64,000 nt of DNA from an uncultured Clostridia bacterium (GTDB taxonomy: Bacteria > Bacillota > Clostridia > HGM11514): positions 62,001 through 126,000 of the forward strand of contig CAKSKB010000004.1 in assembly GCA_934464705.1 (NCBI GenBank), in the 5' to 3' direction. Each line of letters starts with the position of its first letter. Positions within the stretch are counted from its first letter, which is position 1. The translations under genes and the position numbers were made by a program. This document shows, piece by piece, positions 37,501 through 44,626 of this stretch. A model generated the notes under the pieces. The model was given only the letters and a program-made list of their open reading frames with translations, was not told where the DNA came from and ran no database searches.

Positions 37501-39068
37501 GTTGTGGGGTAACCGAAGGTAATGCCGTAGTTTGTACCGATAAGGACATTGTAATCGTCCGGAATTGTAATAATACCCGTAAACCGCTTCCATTCATCGG
37601 TTACTTCCATACCGTCTTCGCCGTAGGTGTCGGTAAATGCATTGTAAGCATAACCTCCGCCATTAACAAAGCCCATATTAAAGCGAGTTTTGGTTCCGGG
37701 GTTTTTAGTTTTTGCATAAACGCTTACAAGCAGCTTGTCGCCGCCCTTAATGTCAGTCGGTGTGTAATATGTTCTGGCTGCTGCGTCTTTTGCAAACAAA
37801 GCACCCTCAATTCCGAGAGCTGTATTAACCTTTTGGCTGCTGAAACCGCCGATATAAAGAATATTTCTTGTTTTGCCGTCAAAGTCTACAACTCCGCCAG
37901 CCTGGTAAATATCAAACGAGCCGCTGTTTCTGCCGCCAATATCCGCACCGGACCAAAGGAGATAGCAATCCTCGTTGCCCGATGTGTTTTTTATGAGGTT
38001 ATCATCAGCTCTCATTGACGATGACTGCGCAACATAAGTTCTTCCAAAATCTTTTTCGAGGTCGGCGGGCTTTCCGCTGTCAACGGTAAGAATTTTGCCC
38101 GAAACCATGGTATCGTTATAAACCGCAACGATACCGTATTTTCCGTCTTCTGCGGAATCGGCAACGGTTATGCTGCCGTCAGCTGCCACGGTTATTCCGG
38201 AATCTGTAAGAACCTCTGTTCTCGCCTCATTTGTCACATAATATGTAACGCTCTGCGAAACGCCTTCCGTTGTGCCGAGCTGATTGAGAACTTCCGTTTT
38301 AACAGAAGCCGTTTCTCCCTGCTTTACGGACTTTGAGGAAAGAGTTGTTTTGATGTCAACCGCTTTTGCTTTTGCAATATAGGGGTTGGAAACGAGCATT
38401 TCCTCCATTGTACCGCTCATGTTTCCGGGATAACCCATAGTAAGGCAGTAATTTGTAGGTATAAGGCTTTCTGTATAACCCTCCGGGATGGTGATTATAC
38501 CTTTGAACTGCTTCCATTCATCGGTAACCTCCATACCGTCTTTCCCGTATGTATCGGTATAAGCGTTATATTCATAATCGGCAACATTCTGGATAAAGCC
38601 CATATTGAAGCGTGTTTTTGCGCCTTCGTCCTTGGTCTTTACATAGATGCTTACAACAAGTTTATCGCCGTCTTTTATATCCGACGGTGCATAATAAACT
38701 CTTGCTTTACTTGCGTCAGTTTCCCTCGAAAAAAGAAGACCGTTTATTGCTCCGGAGGGAACCGGCGTCTTGTCGCTTACGACAAACTGAAGCATATTTC
38801 TTGTGTTTCCGTCGTAATCGACAACAGATGCCGCCTGAGTACAGTCAACGGAAGTGCAATTTCTTCCGCCGATATCTGCGCCCGACCAAAGCATATAGCA
38901 TTCGCTTGGGTCATAGAGCAAATTGTCGTCAGCTATCTTCGTTGAACCCTGTTCAACATAGGTTTTCACAAAATCCTCGGACAAATCAGCCGAAGCCGAA
39001 ACCGTTACTGCGGCAAGGCTTGTGACAATCATTGTCAGCACAAGGAACAGTGTGACCAGTCGTTTCAT
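31548..39068 (-). CDS. Giant SLH-anchored surface protein with beta-helix core
   Basis: A 2506-residue exported protein. Signal peptide (1-27); three homologous beta-rich modules of about 310 residues (about 28-335, 336-645, 646-955), each with 'TRFNMGF...YNAFTDTYG' and an Ig-like segment; a right-handed beta-helix core (about 960-1660) opening YYVSNDGNDTNKGTIDAPF; an Ig-like stretch (about 1680-1780); FIVAR-like helical segments (about 1790-1850, 2025-2095) around a lectin-like beta domain (about 1860-2020); a Gly/Thr linker (about 2295-2330); three SLH domains (2334-2506: ITRAEFAAIIARAL, ITRQEMAVIIVNAY, ATRAQAASIVKRLL). SLH repeats fix it to cell-wall polymer. The core is related to the proteins at 14060 and 22672. 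A glycan-degrading or adhesive role is inferred. Confidence 0.88.
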   Translation of the reverse strand: MKRLVTLFLVLTMIVTSLAAVTVSASADLSEDFVKTYVEQGSTKIADDNLLYDPSECYMLWSGADIGGRNCTSVDCTQAASVVDYDGNTRNMLQFVVSDKTPVPSGAINGLLFSRETDASKARVYYAPSDIKDGDKLVVSIYVKTKDEGAKTRFNMGFIQNVADYEYNAYTDTYGKDGMEVTDEWKQFKGIITIPEGYTESLIPTNYCLTMGYPGNMSGTMEEMLVSNPYIAKAKAVDIKTTLSSKSVKQGETASVKTEVLNQLGTTEGVSQSVTYYVTNEARTEVLTDSGITVAADGSITVADSAEDGKYGIVAVYNDTMVSGKILTVDSGKPADLEKDFGRTYVAQSSSMRADDNLIKNTSGNEDCYLLWSGADIGGRNSGSFDIYQAGGVVDFDGKTRNILYIGGFSSQKVNTALGIEGALFAKDAAARTYYTPTDIKGGDKLLVSVYAKTKNPGTKTRFNMGFVNGGGYAYNAFTDTYGEDGMEVTDEWKRFTGIITIPDDYNVLIGTNYGITFGYPTTMTDNMEEMLVSNPFIARVKAIDIKSEIDSPVLMKGETAKVSTKILNQCDATDGVSQEVTYYVTNADRTEVVSDAGITVSADGTVTAAEDAKSGVYYIVAVSNENKKMVKGVKLSVGSEFPDVDLTEDYYSDYAEQTSSARAPENLIKNTAGNEDCYMLWSWADTGGRNTNSFEALQAANIVDYDGKTRNILYFGNFSNKKVNKALGIEGFLVAKDASVSRTYYTPTDIKGGDKLLVSVYAKTKNPGTKTRFNMGFINGGGYAYNAFTDTYGEDGMEVTDQWKRFVGIITIPDDYSALLGTDYGITFGYPTTMTGDMEEMLASNLYVAKLGAKELINAFADSDTSIEKGSSKTIYTKLLNQAGTTDGFEQKFKYVVTNEDRTEILTDSGITVTPGKTGEATVSVSSDAKDGSYYVIAISKTGEVMGQPVLIGTGLDPTVKELKYYVSNDGNDTNKGTIDAPFKTLDKAKAQIRKIKDKTIPITVYIRGGLYQLSKTFTLESQDSGSEEHPITYKAYNGEEVVLTTNDVYNFSDFNPLTGDMKDYLKDDVKDKIYVANAKDIGLDPIDVVPANATFAISAPMMMLDNQPMSLSRYPNSPVIEDWMKADAAKIDTSTNAKPELKVYDDELFKFTYRPEDFVYYGYIAYGWCANAFTASMDRDNNVINGTSGAFYGASADKGKPICVFNSFEALDEPGEWYYDKSSGKLYIYPFEGTNENSKLFVTTKASSAISVSGAKNINIEGIRMTTSKKYVLSLTDVENITINNCVVNNSVDYAVNVDGAYNVTIKNSVVNHTGNEAIYMYGGDPETLKPGGNRITNNVIHDTNKLQEFNIPAVNTRGVGTRIDHNEFYNTPLMAIAFALAGNDRTSVDTIIEYNDFHDCLQNGVDLGVIYGGRDMRALDNTIRYNYFHNNSCNYSAYGFSASAVFVDDYVSCTTVEHNIVGPGMSGVNTEAFKVNQGQGNVFNANLVIDLPSLFYQYDWGDEWTDYVNRLAREGTWGADAPTTLAKVWENETWTKRWPWIKEFHDGKGTRTNTTLSNNVMIYTNSDPHSVSWIHEFDDCYYIYRFGTPWAADEPALTGFPTNLIMTKKKGTDNRDLFVDYAGGNYNLKPDVLAKVPGFTNIDQSEIGLKSFEYEGKTLIPGDAKPTVSDVSVSGVPKKGKELKANFKFASPDGHKNGTTHANYYITDTADEDFYLNFKKVSDNTGTSEFTVTPECEGKYIRCKVTPVDENGATGESVWAEPLYIEPAGDVDKDALYELNDEAKTFYNGVEIGDGEGQYPKSEADLMKEALDKTAEVLSSQNATQYQIDEQYKALESAFKRFKKSANVSANVTRVNIKPFITAGEDSWQIMKNDVKYEFTGDTLHMHSGYGLAAYTGEKFKNTEFAFRYKQSSVNDDDWGGFAIGLADPSAMPWSGNSGVLVVCKPSQLELQFYDGVNSPSAADGTFVAKPGNYIENDKTYGITFGMYDVNGTTIRVVLTIDGETIFDEQRAISEFVSREGHFSAIAATNTEITLSGANVDKTALKAALDEAETILASAQAGTDYNQYSASDIAKLKAAYDSAKAVYDDEKTAEHEVDRAAYALGDAIAAFRKTAVTTKNFTEDGSVDLNYYVDKSTFTVADGVKAEVKGAGKALPEIDSTSSGISMNIPSGTKLSGSDWDGTFRLPATVSSPSGKAGGLKIGKVFALGGEKIITSDGWIKLTLKGMKDEKLAYLADGGNYKTISDKSGTEPMYRESDGNDAVIYTKILTEIVTFTTGGSTVEEPETPVTPGGGNGSGTTKPSTVNKGGSTATGNGGFYSNDTTNPSISNPFTDMVNHWAAADVLAMNKAGIVSGVSDTLFDPDRNITRAEFAAIIARALKLTDKKADYKDVNDEWFAPYVGACSEAGIISGYDGYFRPNDNITRQEMAVIIVNAYSYLEGKGANGGIDKFTDKAKIADWAKAAVDTASSVGLISGMGDGTFAPEANATRAQAASIVKRLLDK
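36541..37779 (-). repeat. Near-identical DNA repeat in modules 2 and 3 of the giant protein
   Basis: The stretches 36541-36842 and 37474-37775 are direct repeats, 933 bases (311 codons) apart. Between about 36672-36830 and 37605-37763 only one difference was found by eye in about 160 bases, far above the similarity of module 1 to either. This indicates recent duplication or gene conversion between the two modules. Confidence 0.8.
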
Positions 39069-39111
39069 AAAACATTCCTCCTTAAAAATTTTTGAAACAT
39101 TCTTTACATTA

Positions 39112-39122
39112 ATTATATCACA
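39112..39122 (-). promoter_or_regulatory. Extended -10 promoter of the giant surface protein
   Basis: On the minus strand TGTGA-TATAAT (39122-39112) with no strong -35; AAGGAGG lies just before the start at 39068. Confidence 0.55.
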
Positions 39123-39298
39123 AATGGCTTCAAAATAAATACCACAATCCGTTCGCTTTTTTTGGCTCTATTGCTGTGCATTTTTAAAAAAGTATCATAT
39201 TCGGGAATCGCTTTTTTCGGCTCGGATTGCCCCGTTTTTATTATAAATCCGGGTGTGTTAATTCCAAAAGCCGCACTATGTTATTTTTATGTAAATTG
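39123..39298. other. Divergent intergenic region with an imperfect direct repeat
   Basis: Between the two outward promoters lie two related copies, TCGC-T7-GGCTC at 39153-39174 and TCGC-T6-CGGCTC at 39208-39230, both ending in TTGC, 55 bases apart. They look like binding sites for a regulator of the surface protein or the epimerase. Nothing else was recognised here; no RNA gene is apparent. Confidence 0.4.
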
Positions 39299-39327
39299 TT
39301 GACCTCAAAGCAAAAAAATGTTATACT
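39299..39327 (+). promoter_or_regulatory. Promoter of the epimerase/two-component genes
   Basis: TTGACC (39299-39304) and TATACT (39322-39327), spacer 17 bases; AAGGAG follows at 39333-39338. Confidence 0.75.
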
Positions 39328-39348
39328 GTCTATAAGGAGTTGATTATA

Positions 39349-40404
39349 ATGCTTAATACAAATATCGATTTAAACAATTCGTGCGTATTGCTTACCGGTG
39401 CGGCAGGGTTTATAGGGTCTGTCACGGCAAAAAAACTGTTTGAAAAATACCCGGACATCAAAATTGTCGGGATTGACAACATGAACGATTACTATGATGT
39501 TTCCATAAAGGAATACCGTCTGAAAAAAATCGAGGCTCTGAACAAAGACTGGATATTTATCAAAGGCAGTATCGCAGACCGCAGCCTATTATTTGATATT
39601 TACGAAAAATATAAGCCGAATGTTACGATAAATCTCGCGGCACAGGCAGGGGTGCGCTACAGCATAACAAACCCCGATGTGTATATAGAGAGCAACATAA
39701 TCGGATTTTACAATATTTTAGAGGCTTGCAGAAGCTTCGGAACCGACCACCTTGTTTATGCATCAAGCTCGTCGGTTTACGGCTCGAACAAGAAAATTCC
39801 GTACAGCACGGAGGATAAGACCGACACACCGTTTTCGCTCTATGCGGCAACGAAAAAATCGAACGAGCTTATGGCACATTCCTACAGCAAGCTTTATAAT
39901 ATACCGTCAACCGGGCTGAGATTTTTCACGGTATACGGCCCGGCAGGCCGCCCGGACATGGCGTACTTCGGGTTTACAAACAAGCTGATAAACGGCGAAA
40001 CAATCAAAATATTCAACTACGGCAACTGCAAGCGCGACTTTACATATGTTGACGATATTGCCGAGGGCGTAATAAAGGTCACCGCGTCGGCACCCGAGAA
40101 AAAGGACGGAGAGGACGGTCTGCCCATTCCGCCGTACAGGGTATATAATATAGGGAACAACCACCCGGAAAATCTTCTTGACTTTGTAGATACGCTCCAG
40201 AAAGAGCTTGTCGCAGCAGGAGTTTTGCCGGAGGATTACGATTTTGAAGCACATAAGGAGCTTGTCCCCATGCAGCCCGGCGATGTGCCCGTAACATATG
40301 CCGACACAAAGCCCTTAGAGCGCGATTTCGGCTTTAAGCCATCCACCCCCCTCTCCGAAGGCTTAAGGAAATTTGCAAAGTGGTATAAGGAATTTTACAG
40401 ATAA
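39349..40404 (+). CDS. UDP-glucuronate 4-epimerase (NAD-dependent epimerase)
   Basis: A 351-residue extended SDR. The NAD site GAAGFIGS, the catalytic YAATK, and the subfamily marks NDYYDVSIKEYRL, FFTVYGPAGRPDMA and NYGNCKRDFTYVDDI point to UDP-glucuronate 4-epimerase, which makes UDP-galacturonate for capsule or cell-wall polysaccharide. Start at the ATG 39349, not the TTG nine bases earlier, giving proper spacing to AAGGAG. No glycosyltransferases are near, so it may supply a pathway encoded elsewhere. Twenty bases separate it from the LytTR regulator, implying one transcript. Confidence 0.85.
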   Translation: MLNTNIDLNNSCVLLTGAAGFIGSVTAKKLFEKYPDIKIVGIDNMNDYYDVSIKEYRLKKIEALNKDWIFIKGSIADRSLLFDIYEKYKPNVTINLAAQAGVRYSITNPDVYIESNIIGFYNILEACRSFGTDHLVYASSSSVYGSNKKIPYSTEDKTDTPFSLYAATKKSNELMAHSYSKLYNIPSTGLRFFTVYGPAGRPDMAYFGFTNKLINGETIKIFNYGNCKRDFTYVDDIAEGVIKVTASAPEKKDGEDGLPIPPYRVYNIGNNHPENLLDFVDTLQKELVAAGVLPEDYDFEAHKELVPMQPGDVPVTYADTKPLERDFGFKPSTPLSEGLRKFAKWYKEFYR

Positions 40405-40424
40405 TATCAGAGGAATACATTATT

Positions 40425-41147
40425 ATGAATATAGCAATCTGCGATGATAATATCAAACATGTAAATATACTTGAACAGTTTTTATCCGAAATAAGCAAGG
40501 CTCATAGTATAAACCCCGAAATCAATGTATATTTAAGCGGTGAAAGCTTAACCGAAGCATACAGAAACAATTCGGGAAAATTTGATGTTATTTTTCTCGA
40601 CATGGAGATGAAGAAGCTTAACGGAATAGAAACCGCAAATATAATCCGCAAAGCCGATGAGTTTGTTATAATCGTTTTTGTCACAAGTCATACCGAATAC
40701 ATGAGGGAAAGCTTTAAATGTTCGCCTTTTCGTTTTCTTGTAAAACCGCTTGACGAAGCTGAACTGACAACCGTTTTTGAAGACATCTGCAAAAAGATTT
40801 CAAAAAAGAAAAAGGTTTTGTCTTTCAGCGAAAACAAAAGCATTGTAAGAATATACTGCGAAAATATACTATACTGCGAAAGTCGTGATCATTGGGTGTA
40901 TATTCATACCAAAGACGAAACGCACAAAATATGCAAATCGCTTTCGGAGTTACACGAAAAACTCGACACATCCATGCTTTACCGTGTACATTCCTCTTAT
41001 ATTGTCAATTTTCATTATATCAAGGCTATACGGAACGGATTCATAGAATTATATAATTCAGACGCCAAAATACCCGTCAGCCGCACATACAGAAAAACCG
41101 TGCTTGCGGAATATACAGATTATATTGAAAGGAATTTATATGTATGA
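40425..41147 (+). CDS. LytTR family response regulator (AgrA-like)
   Basis: A 240-residue regulator: receiver domain (about 1-120) with acidic pocket ICDDN, phosphorylated Asp in DVIFLDMEM and conserved Lys in FLVKPLD, followed by a LytTR DNA-binding domain (about 135-235; YCESRDHWVYIHT, LYRVHSSYIVNFHYI). Such regulators usually bind paired sites ahead of bacteriocin, biofilm or quorum-sensing genes. The ATGA overlap with the histidine kinase gene gives a clear partner. No AgrB/AgrD peptide genes were found nearby. Confidence 0.9.
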   Translation: MNIAICDDNIKHVNILEQFLSEISKAHSINPEINVYLSGESLTEAYRNNSGKFDVIFLDMEMKKLNGIETANIIRKADEFVIIVFVTSHTEYMRESFKCSPFRFLVKPLDEAELTTVFEDICKKISKKKKVLSFSENKSIVRIYCENILYCESRDHWVYIHTKDETHKICKSLSELHEKLDTSMLYRVHSSYIVNFHYIKAIRNGFIELYNSDAKIPVSRTYRKTVLAEYTDYIERNLYV

Positions 41148-42439
41148 CAATATATACCGCAGCTGACCTTTTGACAGGACTTGTTGAATCGCTTATGATG
41201 TTTATGCTGTACGGAACATTCTGCAAAAAACGGGAGAATGTTCCGTCTTTGGTATACATAATAGGAATATTTTTGCTTGCAATTATAATAAATATAAGCA
41301 ATATTATGTCAGACTGCGGCATACTCAATTCAATTGGAATGACATTAGCTTTTTTTGCAGTTTCATTTTTATACAAAGGAAATATAAAAACAAGAGCGGT
41401 AATATCTGCTTTAAACTTTCTTTTGATTGTAATAATAGAAATCGCCGTTTTGTACGGCATAGTTCTTATGTGCAGAGTATCGGTTGCCGATGTTGTTGAA
41501 ATACCGTTTTACCGCCTTCTTGGTATAATAATCTCAAAAACCGTATCACTTCTGACGGTGAATGTTATCCGGCTGAAATACAAGAAAAAACAAATTCTGT
41601 ACAGAGCCTCGTACTGGATACTGTTTCTGCTGATTTTTGCGACATCGACAGTGGCGGTCTTTCTGATATTCAGACTGTCATACGGAATAAAAGAGAAATA
41701 CATGTATAATCTGTCGGTACTCTGTTCTGTCGGTCTGTTTATAAGCACATTTTTTGCCTTGTTTCTCTATGAACGCTTAGCTGAACAGGCTGATACAATT
41801 TACAGTCAGCGCCGGCATGAACAATATTTAAGGTCGCAGATAAAACACCTGGATGAAATACTTGTTTCTCAAAAACAAATAAAAAAGTTCAAGCATGATT
41901 TTTCTCACTGCCTGATAGGGCTTAAAGGCTTTATCGACAGCAAAGACTATAACAAAGCTGAAAGTTATATCGCAACACTTTCCGAAACTTTTTCCCGAAG
42001 CAGCAGTGTTATCGAAACAGGGAACACTGCGCTTGACGCTGTTTTAAGCGCTAAAAAAGCTTTGGCGGAAAGCAAAAATATAATATTCAAAATGAAAATT
42101 CAGATTCCCGAAAACCTTCCCGTTGAACCGATTGACCTTTGCGTAATTTTCGGAAATGCATTGGATAACGCAATTGAAGCCTGCGAAAGGAGCGATAACC
42201 TCAATAAAGAAATCGCTATTACAATAATTTGCCGCAGTGACACGCTGTTTTTCAAAATCAAAAACACCGCTCCCGCACAAAAAGATTTATTTTTCGTCAC
42301 TTCAAAGGAGGATAAAAACAATCACGGTTTCGGGCTCGAAAATATTAAAACCGTACTTGAAAAATATGACAGCGAACCAGAAATTGAATATTCGGACAAT
42401 CTATTCACATTGAAATTTGTTATATTTCTTCGGGAGTAG
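41144..42439 (+). CDS. GHKL-domain sensor histidine kinase (AgrC-like)
   Basis: A 431-residue membrane kinase. Six or so hydrophobic segments (about residues 5-215) form the sensor, then FKHDFSHCLIGLKG carries the phospho-accepting His and a GHKL ATPase domain follows with CVIFGNALDNAIEAC (N box) and HGFGLENIK (G box). It resembles AgrC/ComD-like peptide receptors. Coupled to the LytTR regulator by a four-base overlap. The inducing signal is unknown; no peptide precursor was spotted in the flanks. Confidence 0.88.
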   Translation: MTIYTAADLLTGLVESLMMFMLYGTFCKKRENVPSLVYIIGIFLLAIIINISNIMSDCGILNSIGMTLAFFAVSFLYKGNIKTRAVISALNFLLIVIIEIAVLYGIVLMCRVSVADVVEIPFYRLLGIIISKTVSLLTVNVIRLKYKKKQILYRASYWILFLLIFATSTVAVFLIFRLSYGIKEKYMYNLSVLCSVGLFISTFFALFLYERLAEQADTIYSQRRHEQYLRSQIKHLDEILVSQKQIKKFKHDFSHCLIGLKGFIDSKDYNKAESYIATLSETFSRSSSVIETGNTALDAVLSAKKALAESKNIIFKMKIQIPENLPVEPIDLCVIFGNALDNAIEACERSDNLNKEIAITIICRSDTLFFKIKNTAPAQKDLFFVTSKEDKNNHGFGLENIKTVLEKYDSEPEIEYSDNLFTLKFVIFLRE

Positions 42440-42488
42440 AACTGCCGAATTCGTCATTTTAAATGTCGTTTACGAAGCAATGCAAAAG

Positions 42489-42511
42489 AACATTCAATTT
42501 AATGTTATAAT
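42489..42511 (+). promoter_or_regulatory. Promoter and palindrome ahead of the small SLH gene
   Basis: TATAAT at 42506-42511 with TG two bases upstream is overlapped by the inverted repeat AACATT (42489-42494) / AATGTT (42501-42506), a plausible operator. Confidence 0.5.
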
Positions 42512-42540
42512 TATAAAAAAAGGAAAAGGAGTGCTGTTTT

Positions 42541-43314
42541 ATGAAAAAACTGCTTGCGTTAATTCTTGTTATCTGTTCGCTGTCATCGGTTTGCGTATAC
42601 GCTGAGGGCGGCGCAGAAGAAAAAATCGAAACGCTCAAAAAGTATCATATTGTGAGCTGCTATGAGGACGGGAACTTTTACCCCGAAAAAAACATAACCC
42701 GCGCGGAGTTCTGCAAGCTGGTTTCGGCTATGCTCGGCGAAAACGACCCCAAGCCTACCGTCAACAGCTATTATTTCAAAGATGTTCCGAAAGATTTCTG
42801 GGCAAACCCGTATATCACCTACTGCCGCAATCTGGGGCTTGTAAACGGGGTTTATGAAACCGAAAAGCTTTACGCCGTAGTTGTGGACGAAAACGGCAAC
42901 GAAACAGGCAAAGAGGAACTGTTTTTAAGAGATGATTTCAACGAATTACACGGAACGAACGCAGGCACACCTCCGAATCTGTTTGCGCCGAACGATTTTA
43001 TAACACGCAGAGATGCACTGAAAATCATCGTTAACGCACTCGGATATGAACCCATGGCGATAAAGGAAGGCGGTTACCCTAACGGATATATTGCCGCTGC
43101 CGAAAGAATCGGAATTATAAAATCAAGATACGGAGATACAACGGAATATCTCACGCGTGAGGGCGCAGCGAAAATAATTTACGACGCTTTATCCGTACCG
43201 CTTATGACCGAAAACAAAACCGAAAACAGCGTTGAACACATAATTATGGACGGCAGCGACGGCGTGGAACTAAAGACTTTGTACAATACCTATTTTGAAA
43301 AATATGATAAATAG
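42541..43314 (+). CDS. Small SLH-domain surface protein
   Basis: A 257-residue exported protein: signal peptide (1 to about 20, VYA-EGG) and three S-layer homology units (NITRAEFCKLVSAML, FITRRDALKIIVNAL, YLTREGAAKIIYDAL) covering most of the chain. With no other domain it may be a cell-wall-bound adaptor or S-layer accessory protein. AAAAGGAG precedes the start. It has its own promoter after the two-component genes. Confidence 0.85.
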   Translation: MKKLLALILVICSLSSVCVYAEGGAEEKIETLKKYHIVSCYEDGNFYPEKNITRAEFCKLVSAMLGENDPKPTVNSYYFKDVPKDFWANPYITYCRNLGLVNGVYETEKLYAVVVDENGNETGKEELFLRDDFNELHGTNAGTPPNLFAPNDFITRRDALKIIVNALGYEPMAIKEGGYPNGYIAAAERIGIIKSRYGDTTEYLTREGAAKIIYDALSVPLMTENKTENSVEHIIMDGSDGVELKTLYNTYFEKYDK

Positions 43315-43323
43315 TACGAAAGA

Positions 43324-43351
43324 GGCTGCGGCAAAACAATCTGCCGCAGCC
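43324..43351. terminator. Hairpin between convergent genes
   Basis: A 10-bp GC-rich perfect stem (43324-43333 with 43342-43351) separates the SLH gene and the DHHW gene; T runs are weak on both sides. Confidence 0.55.
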
Positions 43352-43360
43352 CAATTTACT

Positions 43361-44626
43361 TTATATTATTCTGCCCAGCGCCTCGCGGAGGTCACGGCTG
43401 CCGACGGACTCTGCGTAACTTTCTATCAGAAGGTCGTCAAACCCGGTCTGTTCGTGAAGTTTTCGGAGAGAGCCGTCAAACTTTCTTACATCAACCACAT
43501 ACACGGTTTTATAATTGTTCACCGCCCATGTTGCGAGCGCATTGCCGAACGATTCCTTGACTATACAGAGCACCTTATCGCTTTTATCCGTTCCGCAAAG
43601 ATCTGTGAGCGCATTATCACCGCCTATAAAGCAGGCATAAGTGTTGTCATCGGGATTGACAATGCGGATTTGAGTTTTTGCTCCGCCGGGGTCGCTGCCC
43701 TCGCAGATATACCCGACATTTTCGGTCTTCGGCATAAAACGCTCCATAATCTCGGAATAATCGCCGCCAAGCCCTTCCTTCATATAAGAACCCTTAAAAT
43801 TATAGAAATCACAGCTGCGGAACGATGATATCGGGTCGATATTTCCGCCGGCTGCTGCAAGGAATTCCCCGTAGGCGTAATATGCGCCGCGCTGGGTCCA
43901 GTGATGGTCGGTATTAAAATAAATCTTTTCCGCAGCGTGTCCGTAAAGTTCGGAGCAAACATTAACCGCCGTAACGGTTTCGGGAAGCATGCTCCCTACC
44001 GTCTTAAAAGCGTCGGTCTGACCGCACTTAAGGTTTTTCGGTGCATATATTTCCGACCCTTCCGGCACAAGCATGCTGAATATGCGCACGCCGTGCAGGG
44101 AATCCGCAATTTTTCTTATTATATCGGCATACTCCGCCGCACCGCTCTGCGAAATGTAATACGGTTTAAAAACAAAGCTGCCGTCGCAGATATAAAACCC
44201 GTTATAGCTTTCGGCAGACGAAAACCTGAAATCATCACCGACCGAAAAATCAATATTCTTATTTGAAAGTTCAAATTCAACGCCGCACAGCTTTTCGGCT
44301 GCTGATTTCGGCATATAAAGGACATTGTTTCGGAACGCAGTGGGCATTTCAAGCTTTATTTCCTCACCGTTTAAGTACACCTTATCGGACTTTACCGGAA
44401 CCGAAACCGTTCTTCCGTCCTTCTCCGCCTTATACGAAAAATCATCTTTGCTCCATGCAGTCGTAAATCCGCACATTTCAAGCGCTTCGCAAACAGGAAG
44501 ATACATTTCGCCCGAAAAGTAAACCGCCTTATTTTTAAGCTTTGTGCAGTCTGCGGTTTCGGCAAATGCAGCCGTATTAATAAGCATTGCGGCAAAAATC
44601 ACCGCCGCCGTCAGTTTTTTTATCAT
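43361..44626 (-). CDS. Exported stalk-DHHW protein
   Basis: A 421-residue secreted protein. Signal peptide (1 to about 22), an N-terminal copper amine oxidase N-like stalk domain (about 25-130, ending NNVLYMPKSAAEKL), then a DHHW domain (about 130-420) of the SGNH-hydrolase/AlgX-like superfamily with the defining TDHHWTQRGAYYAY and a C-terminal FGNALATWA. DHHW proteins are thought to modify cell-surface polysaccharides by acetyl transfer or removal; this is family inference. Its start overlaps the MgtC-like gene stop by four bases (ATGA), so it belongs to the dtd-mgtC transcript. Confidence 0.8.
   Translation of the reverse strand: MIKKLTAAVIFAAMLINTAAFAETADCTKLKNKAVYFSGEMYLPVCEALEMCGFTTAWSKDDFSYKAEKDGRTVSVPVKSDKVYLNGEEIKLEMPTAFRNNVLYMPKSAAEKLCGVEFELSNKNIDFSVGDDFRFSSAESYNGFYICDGSFVFKPYYISQSGAAEYADIIRKIADSLHGVRIFSMLVPEGSEIYAPKNLKCGQTDAFKTVGSMLPETVTAVNVCSELYGHAAEKIYFNTDHHWTQRGAYYAYGEFLAAAGGNIDPISSFRSCDFYNFKGSYMKEGLGGDYSEIMERFMPKTENVGYICEGSDPGGAKTQIRIVNPDDNTYACFIGGDNALTDLCGTDKSDKVLCIVKESFGNALATWAVNNYKTVYVVDVRKFDGSLRKLHEQTGFDDLLIESYAESVGSRDLREALGRII

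Noticed and set aside
43295..43828. 177-codon frame on plus after the SLH gene
   Set aside because: Overlaps the SLH gene end and runs antisense to the DHHW gene; no start signal.
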